Shown: positions 48,601 to 56,422 of the stretch, in pieces
Position numbering within the stretch: the stretch's first letter is position 1
How the letters are laid out: each line of letters begins with the position of its first letter
From: SZAS-103 sp043747745
Lineage (GTDB): Bacteria; Pseudomonadota; Gammaproteobacteria; Xanthomonadales; Xanthomonadaceae
NCBI GenBank assembly: GCA_043747745.1
Contig: JAYTOP010000011.1
Location: 1-64,000 of the forward strand
Length of the DNA stretch: 64,000 nt
Direction of reading: 5' to 3'
Notes under the pieces: model-generated
Told to the model about the DNA's origin: nothing
The model's database searches: none
The model's input: only the letters and a program-made list of their open reading frames with translations
Made by a program: the position numbers and the translations under genes

Positions 48601-49382
48601 ACCGGCGAATGCGGAATGCGTCGGAACACGAACTGCCGCTGGATGCCGTCGAAAGGGCTCGTCTCGATGAACCGGCCCGAGACCTGATCCTGGAGCGGAC
48701 TCTCGAAGAGCTGGGCGCGTTTCGGGCGCGTTCCCGCGTAGCGCTGGTTGTCCTTCGAGCGCGCGAGCAGGACATGGTCTGTGTGCAGCAGGTTGAGCAC
48801 GCCGTCCTTGCCGAGGTCGTATCCCGACAGCACGTCGGCAAACCAGTCGATGTCGACGCGCGCACCCACGCGCCAGCCTTGCAAACCATCCCATGCCACA
48901 GGCACGACCCAATGCGAGACCGGCGCGATGCGCACGGGTACGCCAATGGTCAGGCCGGAGGGGCGTGCATCCAGGGCCGGCGGCGGCAACCAGCTGGCGT
49001 CCGCAGGGCGGCCCTGTGTGTCCATGCCGTGTCCGTCATGGTCCAGCACGATATCGGCGAGGACAGCTCCGTGTTCACCGGTCGGCGGGTGCACCGGGCT
49101 TCCTGCCGATGCGATTGAAGCGGCATCTTCCGCAACCTCGCGCATCGCGCCAGCGAGCGATGCGAGTCGCTCGCCCAGCTGCCGCTGGATGGACTGCGCG
49201 ACGACGTCAGCGCGCTCAGCCGAAGCATCGTTCTCGCGACTGAAGTCGTACCAGAGCAGCACCGCGAACAGGATCGGCAGCAACAAGGACAGGCACAACC
49301 CGATGAACACCAGGCTGCGCGGTCCGGTCGGAATCGTTCCGCGCAGGCGTGCCGCATCGCGAGCGTCTGTCGCGTCCTTCAT
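45630..49382 (-). CDS. membrane PAS/LOV-like-GGDEF-EAL c-di-GMP protein
   Basis: A 1250-residue signalling protein. Membrane spans at about 23-44 and 280-299 enclose a periplasmic sensor region of about 235 residues. Four PAS domains follow (about 320-440, 445-560, 565-685 and 690-808). The fourth reads like a LOV domain: SILIADARQPDLPAVYVNRA, GYSAADIIGTRCRFL with Cys737, RKDGESFWND and HYVSIQSDVSERQ, so a flavin-binding, blue-light-sensing role is possible. The GGDEF motif is intact (RFGGDEF, 895-900), and the EAL domain keeps LEALLRW, NVSAVQF, LELTESVIM, DDFGTGYSS, LKIDRSFV and VAEGVET. Both synthesis and breakdown of c-di-GMP are possible. Single gene between the aminopeptidase and saccharopine-dehydrogenase-like genes. 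Confidence 0.88.
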   Translation of the reverse strand: MKDATDARDAARLRGTIPTGPRSLVFIGLCLSLLLPILFAVLLWYDFSRENDASAERADVVAQSIQRQLGERLASLAGAMREVAEDAASIASAGSPVHPPTGEHGAVLADIVLDHDGHGMDTQGRPADASWLPPPALDARPSGLTIGVPVRIAPVSHWVVPVAWDGLQGWRVGARVDIDWFADVLSGYDLGKDGVLNLLHTDHVLLARSKDNQRYAGTRPKRAQLFESPLQDQVSGRFIETSPFDGIQRQFVFRRIPHSPVIVVVGIARRHILELWWRFAVTSFGGALLLGVLWFWVSRAFARSHARQAQLFEELREQSLRGEEARRIAKLGDWSWNLEAGEVTWSPEIYAICGVAPRDGPFRIEEISAYMHPDDRERMSGYLGRALGDGKLDETQYRIVRPDGAVRWVYARAEWADRRPGHRMLRGVQQDITELVDVRDQLRKAQDEYRFLFEHNPLPMWVFDRTSLRFLAVNDAALASYGYSREELLAMTVLDIRPPEDAAAVAAIAQLGKQEREQGRVWTHLRMDGSRLRAAIHTRDILFEDRPARLVLALDVTERERSEQRFQLVARATSDAIWDWDLQAGATWRSDNAYALFGYGRDEIGSTRHAVNTVVHPDDRERVIGSLDRAIGSDATEWEETYRLHRKDGSYVEVLDRALILRDAHGRAIRMVGGMLDVTQKHRDEADLRLFRRAVESADNSILIADARQPDLPAVYVNRAFEKMSGYSAADIIGTRCRFLDVSDADEPGFAAIRQALVEQRETRALLRDRRKDGESFWNDFHLAPVRDAAGELTHYVSIQSDVSERQQILEQLAYRATYDELTGLPNRQLLFDRLQQGIRNADINGRGVGVLFVDLDEFKLINDSMGHSAGDEVLRVVAQRFEKAVRSPDTLGRFGGDEFVVILTEQIDEDGVGRVIERISAALAQPVDIAGAPHYVTASIGYCRYPDAGVDAETLLKKADMAMYQAKQQGRNRAVAYHADFDADINERLHLVSALRDALQREEFRLAFQPLFGRDGAAVGLEALLRWQRPERGLIAPEQFIGVCEDSGLIVLLGRWVLNEAARHYAQLAAAGFGHLRIAVNVSAVQFQQSLYEDVRNAMEVHALPKGVLELELTESVIMVAPEIAIDTMQRLDALGVSIAVDDFGTGYSSLAYLKRLPIDRLKIDRSFVSDLGRDKDDEAICATIIQLARSLGLSTVAEGVETVQQLEWLRARGCDEVQGFLLGRPLPFDETLHALVSAQTPRPPDAVA

Positions 49383-49561
49383 GCACCTGTTCCGAAGCGT
49401 CGCATCAGGTCGTCCACGTCAGTGCGTTGAATCGACCCGAGTGGACCGATATTCGCTTTCCCCATGAGGCCGCTTTGCCCACTATGCCCCCAATCGGCTG
49501 GCTTGGTAAGCCGTTCGGCGACGGTCGGTGCTTCTCCGGCTAACAGCCTTTCGATCGCCGA

Positions 49562-50605
49562 TCAGGCCAGACGGACGCCCGGTAACGACAACACATATCC
49601 GGAACCCATCAGCTGCGACGGCGTGCGATAGCCCGATGGCGCGTCGCCACGCAGCAGGCGTTCGACGATGCCGAGCGATGCGGTGACGGTCAGTGCGTAA
49701 CCGTTCGGCGTGACCAGCTGCCGCTTCGCTTCCTTGCCCGCCGCATTGCGCACTTCGCCCCAGACATGGGTGACGGTGGATTCGCGCTTGTCGTCCGACG
49801 GTCCGCGCACCGACTTCTCGATGCGGCGCTTCATGAAGCCCTGCACGAACGACGTGCGCAGCAACGGTCCGAGCAGGCGCATCCGGCGCACGTTCGCGAT
49901 CGTCTTTGGCGACACCGCCATATACACCTCGATGTTCGGGATGCCGGTGGTCACGAACGCGGTATATACGTCGCCCCATGGAATCGTCATCGCACTGCGC
50001 GACTGGCCGTCTCGCAAGAAGCTGCGCGACTTCCACGCGAGCGGAACGCGCACGAGCTTGCCGTCGATACGCGCACGACCGCCGTTGCCGAGGCCTTCGA
50101 CGCTGGTCTTCGCTGTGCCTGGACTCGGGCCACCGCCGGCCTCGAACGCGAGCACCAGCTGCGTCGCGTCCGGCAGGTCTTCCTTCAGCATCGCCGACAG
50201 GCAATCGGTCGGCACCACGTCGAAACCCGAGCCCGGCAGCACCACGATGCCGCGCTCCTGCGCGCGCACGTCCTGTGCATGGCAGTGCGCGAACACGTCG
50301 ATCTCACCGGTGATGTCGAGGTAATGCGCACCGGCCTCGAGGCAGCCTTCGAGCATCGGCGCGCACGTCGCCGAGAACGGCCCTGCGCAATGCAGCACCA
50401 GGCCGATGCCGTCGAGCTGCAGGCGCACCGCGGCCGCATTGGACAGGTCGAACACGCGGTGCTCGAGGTCGAGCTCCTGCGCGAGCTTCGCAATGGATTC
50501 GCTGCGCCCGGCGAGCACCGGCGCGAGTCCGCGCTTCTTCGCTTCGATCGCAATCAGGCGGCCGGTGTAGCCGTTCGCGCCGTAGATCATCCACGCGCCG
50601 CTCAT
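49562..50605 (-). CDS. saccharopine dehydrogenase-like NAD(P)-binding protein
   Basis: A 347-residue protein of the family of trans-acting enoyl reductase/saccharopine dehydrogenase-like oxidoreductases. The N-terminal Rossmann fold begins MIYGANGYTGRLIAIEAKKRG; HCAGPFSATCAPMLEGCLEAG, YLDITGEIDVF and VLPGSGFDVVPTDCL are family segments. Substrate unknown; lipid-like ketones or imines are typical. The start overlaps the stop of the upstream SDR gene by four bases (ATGA), so the two enzymes are made together and may act in one pathway. Confidence 0.85.
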   Translation of the reverse strand: MSGAWMIYGANGYTGRLIAIEAKKRGLAPVLAGRSESIAKLAQELDLEHRVFDLSNAAAVRLQLDGIGLVLHCAGPFSATCAPMLEGCLEAGAHYLDITGEIDVFAHCHAQDVRAQERGIVVLPGSGFDVVPTDCLSAMLKEDLPDATQLVLAFEAGGGPSPGTAKTSVEGLGNGGRARIDGKLVRVPLAWKSRSFLRDGQSRSAMTIPWGDVYTAFVTTGIPNIEVYMAVSPKTIANVRRMRLLGPLLRTSFVQGFMKRRIEKSVRGPSDDKRESTVTHVWGEVRNAAGKEAKRQLVTPNGYALTVTASLGIVERLLRGDAPSGYRTPSQLMGSGYVLSLPGVRLA

Positions 50606-51402
50606 GGCTTTTTCCCGCCCATCGCGGCGACGGCCTTCACGAGCTTGCGAAAATACAGTTCCGGGAACAGCCGCTTGATGCGCCAGCGCGTCGGTTCGCT
50701 GCGCGTGGGCAGGATCAGGAATTCACCGCGCTTGGTCGCCGCGAACACCTTGTCGGCGACGGAATCGATAGTGTCCTTGCCGCCGGCCATCATCTTCTCG
50801 GCGAACCCCTTCATGCGCTCGCTTCCGCGCCAGTTCTGCAACAGGTTGGTCTGGAAGAACGCAGGGCACGCGACCGAGACGCTCACGCCGGTGCCATGCA
50901 CTTCCGCGCGCAACTGCTCCGACAGCGCGACCACGGCTGCCTTGGACACGCCGTAGCTCATGATCGACGGCGCTCCCGCGAGTCCGGCGAACGACGCGAT
51001 GTTGAGGATGCGGCCGCGACCGCGTTCGAGCATGCCGGGCAGGAACGCCCTGCATCCGCGCACGACGCCGAGCAGGTTGATCTCGAGCACCTCGCGCCAC
51101 TCGTCCATCGTGGTGTCGACCATCGCCCCGCCGCTCGCGATGCCGGCGTTGTTCACGAGCACGTCGAGTTCGCCGAATTGCGCGTCGATCGCCTGGCGCA
51201 GCACGTCGTACTCCATGTCCAGGCCGACATCCATCGCGATCGCGACATGCCCTTCGCCGGGCAACAACGCCATGGTTTCGCGCGCGCGCTCGAGCACGAT
51301 GTCCACGCAGGCGATCGCGCAGCCGGCCTTCGCGTAACGTTGCGCAAGTGCGCGGCCGAGGCCGCTGCCAGCGCCGGTGATCAGGACTTTGCGTTGGGTC
51401 AT
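50602..51402 (-). CDS. short-chain dehydrogenase/reductase (SDR)
   Basis: A 266-residue NAD(P)-dependent oxidoreductase. TGAGSGLGRALAQ is the cofactor loop, NNAGIASGGAM and the Ser-Tyr-Lys set (NIASFAG with SYGVSKAA) the catalytic motifs. The C-terminal part (PTRWRIKRLFPELYFRKLV) is basic and amphipathic and could touch membranes, as in SDRs that work on lipids. The following gene is fused by a 4-base overlap. Divergent from another SDR gene 152 bases away. Substrate not known. Confidence 0.87.
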   Translation of the reverse strand: MTQRKVLITGAGSGLGRALAQRYAKAGCAIACVDIVLERARETMALLPGEGHVAIAMDVGLDMEYDVLRQAIDAQFGELDVLVNNAGIASGGAMVDTTMDEWREVLEINLLGVVRGCRAFLPGMLERGRGRILNIASFAGLAGAPSIMSYGVSKAAVVALSEQLRAEVHGTGVSVSVACPAFFQTNLLQNWRGSERMKGFAEKMMAGGKDTIDSVADKVFAATKRGEFLILPTRSEPTRWRIKRLFPELYFRKLVKAVAAMGGKKP

Positions 51403-51434
51403 CGCCTACCTCTCAAGTCAGGTTCGCCACAGAA

Positions 51435-51500
51435 GATGCTCAACGTCCCCCTCCCATCCGGAAAAGGAAGCTGGAGGTCGGGTGAGGGGCTTTCAGCCGT
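51435..51500. repeat. diverged copy of a dispersed CCTCTCCC-type intergenic element
   Basis: Between the divergent SDR genes the sequence runs ccccctcccatccgg ... ggtcgggtgaggggct. It recalls the larger element between mreC and mreB at 62280-62475 (ccctctcccatcgggg and gtgagggg parts). Confidence 0.4.
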
Positions 51501-51554
51501 CGCCACTCCAGCACGTGGTAGCGTTTCCAGCATACAACGCACAGGGTGAAGGGT

Positions 51555-52319
51555 ATGAGCGCCGATCTGTTCGATCTCACCGGCAAGACCGCCCTCGTCA
51601 GCGGCGCATCGCGCGGCATCGGCGAGGCGATCGCGCGGTTGCTCGGCGCATACGGCGCGCACGTCATCTGCACGAGCCGCAAGGTCGAAGCCTGCGAAAC
51701 GGTCGCGCAGGCGATCCGCGACGAAGGTGGCCAAGCCGTAGCGCATGCGCTGCACGTCGGCGACACCGATGCGATCGAGGCACTGTTCACCATGCTCGAT
51801 GCATCAGGCAGCGCGCCCGACATTCTGGTCAACAATGCTGCCGCGAATCCCTATTTCGGTCCGATGCTCGACATGAACCTGGCAAGTTACGAGAAAACCG
51901 TCGCGGTGAACCTGCGCGGCTATTTCTGGACTTCGGTGCAGGCAGCAAAGCGCATGCGCGACAAGGGCGGCGGCGCGATCGTCAACATCGCCTCGGTCAA
52001 TGCCAAGCGCAGCGCGCCGGGCCAAGGCATCTACTCGATGACCAAAGCCGGCATCGTCAACATGACCGAAGGCATGGCGAAGGAAATGGCCGCGCACGGC
52101 ATCCGCGTCAACGCGGTGCTGCCCGGGCTGACCGACACGAAATTCGCGAGTTCGATCATCGCCGACGCGAAACGCATGGCGATGATGACGAAGATGATCC
52201 CGCTCGCGCGCGTCGCGCAGCCGTCCGAGATCGCACCTGCGGTGCTGTATCTGTGCTCGGATGCGGCGAGTTACGTGACCGGGATCAGCTTGCCGGTGGA
52301 TGGCGGGTACTTGGCGTGA
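51555..52319 (+). CDS. short-chain dehydrogenase/reductase (FabG-like)
   Basis: A 254-residue SDR of classical type: GASRGIGEAIARLLG cofactor loop, NNAAANPYFGP, NIASVNAKRSAPGQGIYSMTKAG with the Tyr and Lys, and the ending ASYVTGISLPVDGGYLA usual for FabG-like enzymes. ATG 51555 is preferred to GTG 51546 (the latter would overlap the AGGGTGAAGGG ribosome site). The next gene starts inside its stop codon. It may act on 3-oxoacyl chains or related compounds; the substrate is not clear. Confidence 0.87.
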   Translation: MSADLFDLTGKTALVSGASRGIGEAIARLLGAYGAHVICTSRKVEACETVAQAIRDEGGQAVAHALHVGDTDAIEALFTMLDASGSAPDILVNNAAANPYFGPMLDMNLASYEKTVAVNLRGYFWTSVQAAKRMRDKGGGAIVNIASVNAKRSAPGQGIYSMTKAGIVNMTEGMAKEMAAHGIRVNAVLPGLTDTKFASSIIADAKRMAMMTKMIPLARVAQPSEIAPAVLYLCSDAASYVTGISLPVDGGYLA

Positions 52320-52837
52320 TGTCCGAGCCACAATCAATGAGCATGACGTCCTCGCATTGCGTGATCGTGCTGGGATGCCTACTCGCCGCAACCGCCCGTT
52401 GCGAGCCGCCCACCTGCGTGCCCAGCGGAACGGATACGGCTTGGCAGGCCATCAATCATGGCAACCTTCCTGCCGATACGGCTAAAGCAATGAAGGCGAC
52501 CACGGTTGCCGAAGCCATCACGTCGATCGGATCGCCCTATTCAAAAAAGAAGCTCGCGGGATCCGAGACCGCCTGGTGGCTCTATGGCACCCAGCGGAAA
52601 TACATCCAGAATGATTGCGTCAAGCCGACAGACATTACGTACACAACGGAGTTCTACCTGCTGTCCGTTTCTCGCGTACGAAACCATTTGTCTTGCAAAA
52701 TTCATCACAGGCCTTACATGACTGCGACGTCGAACCCGAATCCGTTTGCCAAGAAGGGCTCGATGGGTTTTGCTGTTTCCCGATCGACGTGCAGTAACTG
52801 GTTGAACGACTCTTTGCGGCAACACCAGGCGAACTGA
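52319..52837 (+). CDS. hypothetical exported protein
   Basis: A 172-residue protein that I do not recognise. The ATG at 52319 shares one base with the stop of the SDR gene (TGATG), so coupling to it is likely; ATG codons seven and nine residues later are alternatives. The N-terminus (MTSSHCVIVLGCLLAATARC) looks like a signal peptide, and seven further Cys and an ITSIGSPYSKKKLAGSETAWWLYGTQ segment mark the mature part. The latter resembles small bacterial lipoprotein modules that read GxPxxxx-GxxxxWxY. It probably lies in the periplasm. No function can be proposed. Confidence 0.6.
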   Translation: MSEPQSMSMTSSHCVIVLGCLLAATARCEPPTCVPSGTDTAWQAINHGNLPADTAKAMKATTVAEAITSIGSPYSKKKLAGSETAWWLYGTQRKYIQNDCVKPTDITYTTEFYLLSVSRVRNHLSCKIHHRPYMTATSNPNPFAKKGSMGFAVSRSTCSNWLNDSLRQHQAN

Positions 52838-52860
52838 ACTCGCAGGCGTTCGAAGATTTC

Positions 52861-52891
52861 GTAGGATGGGTTGAGCACAGCGATACCCATC
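52861..52891. repeat. REP element, left of the RAYT gene
   Basis: A 31-base sequence starting gtaggatgggttgagc and ending gatacccatc. It folds as a hairpin (gatgggt / acccatc) and carries the GTAG head of RAYT-linked REPs. It is inverted relative to the copy at 53465-53495, with two differences. Confidence 0.85.
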
Positions 52892-52905
52892 ACGCGACGC
52901 GTCCG

Positions 52906-53439
52906 TTACTCGCGTTCGCCAAACCCATTTCCAGCTTCATCATTCGACCCCCAGGCAGGCGACAACAATCCCCTCTCGACGTAACGGTGGAGCGTCGAAT
53001 ACGGCCAGTCGACCGCACGCTGCACATGCCGATGCTTGACCGGATTGAAATGGATGTAGTCGATATGCCGACGGAGATCGTCTTCGTCGCGAATCAGGTG
53101 TTCCCAATACCGACGCTGCCAGATGCCGCGTTCGTCCTTGGCGATACGGCTGTCGCCACGACGTTCGCCGTGCGGGACTTGCCGCGAGAACCAAGTCTTG
53201 ATCAAGCGCCAGCGTAAGGCGTAGTCGGCGTCATCAAGTGGCAGCGTCCAGACGGCGTGCAGATGTTCTGGCATCACCACCATCGCCTCGATCTCGAAGG
53301 GATGTCGCCTTCGTGCATACCCTACAGCGCTGCGAAGCAGATTGATGCGATCGACCAGCAATGTGGTACTGCGGTTCGCCAGATTGGCGGTGAAGAAGTA
53401 CGTGGCGCCGGCAACCTGGGCGCGTCTGTAATTGGTCAT
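52906..53439 (-). CDS. REP-associated tyrosine transposase (RAYT, Y1 family)
   Basis: A 177-residue single-strand nuclease of the IS200/IS605-like Y1 family that mobilises REP hairpins. Typical segments: YFFTANLANRSTTLLVD, VVMPEHLHAVWTLP (the H-x-H metal motif), WQRRYWEHLIRDEDDLRRHIDY and IHFNPVKH, where the catalytic Tyr is in the D-Y-I-H-F-N-P element. The gene is flanked at both sides by inverted REP copies, 45 bp and 26 bp away, so this unit looks complete and domesticated. There are no other copies in the window. Confidence 0.92.
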   Translation of the reverse strand: MTNYRRAQVAGATYFFTANLANRSTTLLVDRINLLRSAVGYARRRHPFEIEAMVVMPEHLHAVWTLPLDDADYALRWRLIKTWFSRQVPHGERRGDSRIAKDERGIWQRRYWEHLIRDEDDLRRHIDYIHFNPVKHRHVQRAVDWPYSTLHRYVERGLLSPAWGSNDEAGNGFGERE

Positions 53440-53464
53440 CCTTGACCCCCGATGTCTTGCGGAG

Positions 53465-53495
53465 CGATGGGTATCGCTGCACTCAACCCATCCTA
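53465..53495. repeat. REP element, right of the RAYT gene
   Basis: Inverted partner of 52861-52891: gatgggtatcgctgc ... caacccatcctac. It ends ten bases before the dacA stop codon and may also act as its transcription terminator. Confidence 0.85.
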
Positions 53496-53504
53496 CCTAA
53501 TCGA

Positions 53505-54809
53505 TCACGAATCCCACCACATCCACATGTCGTCCCACATGCGGCCGAAGAAACCGGCTTGCGGGACATCGACGAGTGCGACCAGCGGGCGCGTGAGCAG
53601 CGGCTTGCCGTCGAGGGTGACGCGCAGGGTGCCGATCTGCTGTCCTTTCACGATCGGCGCGACAAGTTGCTTCGGCACATCCATGAATGGCTTGAGCGCA
53701 CCGTAGCGACCGCGCGGAATCACGACCTCGATGGGGTAGGCGAGGCCGAGCGCGAGATCATCGGCCTTGCCCTTCCAGACTTTCAGATGGGCGAGTTGCA
53801 CGTTGGCCTTGTACAGCGGATGCGTCTCGAAGAAACGGAAACCCCAGTTCAGCAACGCAAGGTTCGCGTCCTCGCGCAGGCGGAAGCCGTCCTTGTCGCC
53901 TTTCGCGTCGATGCCGAGCACGACCGAAATCAGGCGCTGGTCGCCGCGCTTGGCGGATGCCGCAAGGCAAAAACCCGCAGCCGACGTGTGCCCGGTCTTG
54001 ATGCCGTCCACGGTCGGATCGCGCCCGAGCAATTCGTTGCGGTTGTACTGGCGGATGTTGTTGTAGGTGTATTCGCGTTCCTTGTAGATCGCGTATTCCT
54101 GCGGGTAGTCGCGGATCAGCGCACGCGACAGCAGCGCGATGTCGTGCGCGGTCGAGTAGTGATCGGGATTCGACAATCCGTGCGCGTTCGCGAAGTGCGA
54201 GTTGTTCATGCCGAGCTTTTTCGCGTAGGCGTTCATCAGCGACACGAACGCTTCCTCGCTGCCCGCGACGTGTTCGGCGAGCGCGATCGCGGCATCGTTG
54301 CCGGACTGGATGATCAATCCGCGCTGCACGTCCATCAGCGGCACTTTCGAGTTCAGGTCGAATGCGCTGAACGAGCCGTCGGTACCGGCGCCGCCTTCCT
54401 TCCATGCGCGTTCGCTGATCGCGACCGGCTGGTTCGGATCGATCTTGCCGCCCGCGAGTTCCGCAGCAACGACATACGAGGTCATGACCTTGGTGATGCT
54501 GGCCGGTTCGACGCGCGCGTCGTAGTTGCTGCCCGCGATCATCTGCCCGGTGTCGTAGTCGAGCAGTATCCAGGCCTTGCCCGGCGTGGTCGGCGGCGGC
54601 GGGATCGGCATGTTCTCTGGCACGGCGTTCGGGGCAGGCATGACCGGGTGCGGCTGCGGCGTTGCCGGATGCGGCGCCGTCGGCTGCGGAGCCGGGTGCG
54701 GCACCGCTTGCGGAGTCGGTTGCGGCGCGGCTGCAATGGAACCCGCAGCGAGGGAGCCGGCGGCTAGCAGGGCGGTCACGATGGCGGACACGGAACGGCG
54801 AAGGCGCAT
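53505..54809 (-). CDS. dacA: D-alanyl-D-alanine carboxypeptidase (PBP5/6 family)
   Basis: A 434-residue exported penicillin-binding protein that removes the terminal D-Ala of peptidoglycan pentapeptides. Motifs: SxxK in PASITKVMTSYV, SGN in IIQSGNDAAIAL, KTG in VDGIKTGHTSAAGF. A signal peptide (MRLRRSVSAIVTALLAAGSL) precedes a 50-residue Pro/Gln/His-rich linker that is unusual for this family. The C-terminal PBP5-like beta domain ends in FFGRMWDDMWMWW, an amphipathic anchor. It lies downstream of rlpA with a 99-base gap, as the last gene of the cell-wall cluster. Confidence 0.95.
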   Translation of the reverse strand: MRLRRSVSAIVTALLAAGSLAAGSIAAAPQPTPQAVPHPAPQPTAPHPATPQPHPVMPAPNAVPENMPIPPPPTTPGKAWILLDYDTGQMIAGSNYDARVEPASITKVMTSYVVAAELAGGKIDPNQPVAISERAWKEGGAGTDGSFSAFDLNSKVPLMDVQRGLIIQSGNDAAIALAEHVAGSEEAFVSLMNAYAKKLGMNNSHFANAHGLSNPDHYSTAHDIALLSRALIRDYPQEYAIYKEREYTYNNIRQYNRNELLGRDPTVDGIKTGHTSAAGFCLAASAKRGDQRLISVVLGIDAKGDKDGFRLREDANLALLNWGFRFFETHPLYKANVQLAHLKVWKGKADDLALGLAYPIEVVIPRGRYGALKPFMDVPKQLVAPIVKGQQIGTLRVTLDGKPLLTRPLVALVDVPQAGFFGRMWDDMWMWWDS

Positions 54810-54908
54810 GTGGGGAGGGTGCTCCAGTGAAAACGTCGACGACCGTTCGACCGGTCAGGAAAGCGCAAGTTTAATCGTTATGGACGGCGCGAATCGTGAT
54901 GCAGGGAA

Positions 54909-56330
54909 TCAATCCTTGAAGAACGGCGGATGCCCAAAGCCCAGCGCATCGAGGTGTTCGGCCGTGGTTTCGGCCTCGTCGGCGCGCAACGGCCCGACGT
55001 GCACGCGCCACAGGATCTGTCCGGCAACCTGCACCGATACCAGTTCGGCCTTGTCCACGCCCGCCTGCTGCAGGCGTTGCAGCATGCGCTCGGCGTTGCC
55101 GCGCTCGGTATAACTGGCCAGTTGCAGGAAGCCACGCGTGGATGGCTCGATCGACGAGCGCACGGGCCGTGGTTGGCCAATCGGGATCGCGATTTCGGGC
55201 GATGCAGGCGGCACCTTCGGTGCAGACGTCGTGGGTGACGCATCTGCTGCCTTGTTCGCACTCGCCATGGGCAGAGTGGGCGCGCTTGTTGCCGACGCAA
55301 CATTCGTGGTTGGCTGCGGCACGCTTGGCGACGACGCCTGCACGACTGCCATAGCTCTGGGTTCGATCACAGCAGGTTTCGGCGGAGCAATTGCGGGCAT
55401 GTGCGCGGAGGCGCTGGGCGTCGTGGCGATTGCGGCAGGCTCCTGCTCGACGGACACGGGCTTGGGCGCGACGACGGCAAGTGTCACGACTGGTTTCGGC
55501 ACGACTATGGGCTTGGGTACTGGCGACGCAGGTTTCAGCGTTGCGGCCGCAACATGCTCGGGCGCTGGCTGATGTTCGATCCTGGGGGCTGGGGACGCAG
55601 GTTGCGGCGTTGCGGCGGCATGGCTCGCGCGGGTCGCAGCCGGGGCCGCGTCAATCGGCGCGGGCGGCAGCGGTTGCCCCGGATCGATCCCGCGCACTTC
55701 AACATGCGCCGTGCCATGCACGTTCACGCCGAGCTTCACCGCAGCCGCATACGACAGATCGATCAGGCGGCCCTCGTGAAATGGACCGCGATCATTGACC
55801 CGCACGATCACGCTGCGGCCGTTCTCCAGATTCGTGACACGCGCATAACTCGGCAGCGGGAGCGTGCGATGCGCCGCGCTGAACTGATACACGTCGTAGG
55901 GCTCGAAGCTCGAGGTCGCACGGCCATCGAACTTGGTGCCGTACCACGAGGCCACGCCGCGCTCGAGATAGCCGCTCGCGCTCGGCAGCACGGTGTAGGT
56001 CTTGCCAAGCACCACGTAGGGCGAGCGGTTGCCGTAGTGCGACAGCGGCTCGGCGTGCGGGATCGGTTCGGGAAGATTGGCGACATCCGGCGGGATCTCC
56101 GGCGTGCCATCGGGCACCCCCGGCGCGTACAGGCCGCCCGGCGTGTACGGACCGAGCGACTTCCAAGGCTTGCGGGGCGGGCGCGTCGGTGCGGGCGCAG
56201 CGGATGGATGCGTCGCAGGAGCCGCGGGCGCGCGCTTCTGCTGCTGTTCCGCGCACGCAGCGAGCAACAGCGCGATCGACAGCATCAACGCATGGCGCAA
56301 CAACGTTGCGGATGCGCGGCGCGGCGTCAT
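54909..56330 (-). CDS. rlpA: septal lytic transglycosylase RlpA, lipoprotein with SPOR domain
   Basis: A 473-residue outer-membrane-anchored protein that cuts peptide-free glycan strands at the division site. Lipobox LLLAACAEQ near residue 22. The double-psi beta-barrel (about 125-215) begins GVASWYGTKFDGRATSS and carries VRVNDRGPFHEGRLIDLS, with the catalytic Asp expected in NDRGPF. A long Pro/Ala/Val linker (about 220-395) follows, then a SPOR domain (FLQLASYTERGNAERMLQRL to WRVHVGPL) that binds denuded glycan. The start overlaps the stop of the mini-gene upstream by four bases. Confidence 0.92.
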   Translation of the reverse strand: MTPRRASATLLRHALMLSIALLLAACAEQQQKRAPAAPATHPSAAPAPTRPPRKPWKSLGPYTPGGLYAPGVPDGTPEIPPDVANLPEPIPHAEPLSHYGNRSPYVVLGKTYTVLPSASGYLERGVASWYGTKFDGRATSSFEPYDVYQFSAAHRTLPLPSYARVTNLENGRSVIVRVNDRGPFHEGRLIDLSYAAAVKLGVNVHGTAHVEVRGIDPGQPLPPAPIDAAPAATRASHAAATPQPASPAPRIEHQPAPEHVAAATLKPASPVPKPIVVPKPVVTLAVVAPKPVSVEQEPAAIATTPSASAHMPAIAPPKPAVIEPRAMAVVQASSPSVPQPTTNVASATSAPTLPMASANKAADASPTTSAPKVPPASPEIAIPIGQPRPVRSSIEPSTRGFLQLASYTERGNAERMLQRLQQAGVDKAELVSVQVAGQILWRVHVGPLRADEAETTAEHLDALGFGHPPFFKD

Positions 56331-56422
56331 GGCGTCGTCGTCGGATCCTTCGGGGTGGCGTCCTTCGCCGCGATCGCATCGGCGAGTTGGAACACCGCCA
56401 TCTCTTCCATCGGAGAACTCAT
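56327..56422 (-). CDS. 31-residue mini-gene, copy of the MltB C-terminus
   Basis: Between mltB and rlpA a 31-codon frame starts MSSPMEEMAVFQLADAIAAK and ends PTTTP. Its ATG overlaps the mltB stop by four bases (ATGA) and its stop overlaps the rlpA start by four bases, so the three frames form one chain of coupled translation. The residues S-P-M-x-x-M-A-V-F-Q-L-A-D-A-I-A-x-K match the end of MltB (SPMYAMAVYQLAEAIARKE). It therefore arose by duplication of the mltB 3' end and has since been kept open. It may be a translated spacer or a small membrane-side peptide; expression is not shown. Confidence 0.6.
   Translation of the reverse strand: MSSPMEEMAVFQLADAIAAKDATPKDPTTTP

Noticed and set aside
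45990..49118. A 1042-codon frame opposite the PAS-GGDEF-EAL gene
   Set aside because: Antisense shadow rich in Arg, His and Val-Asp repeats; no domain seen.
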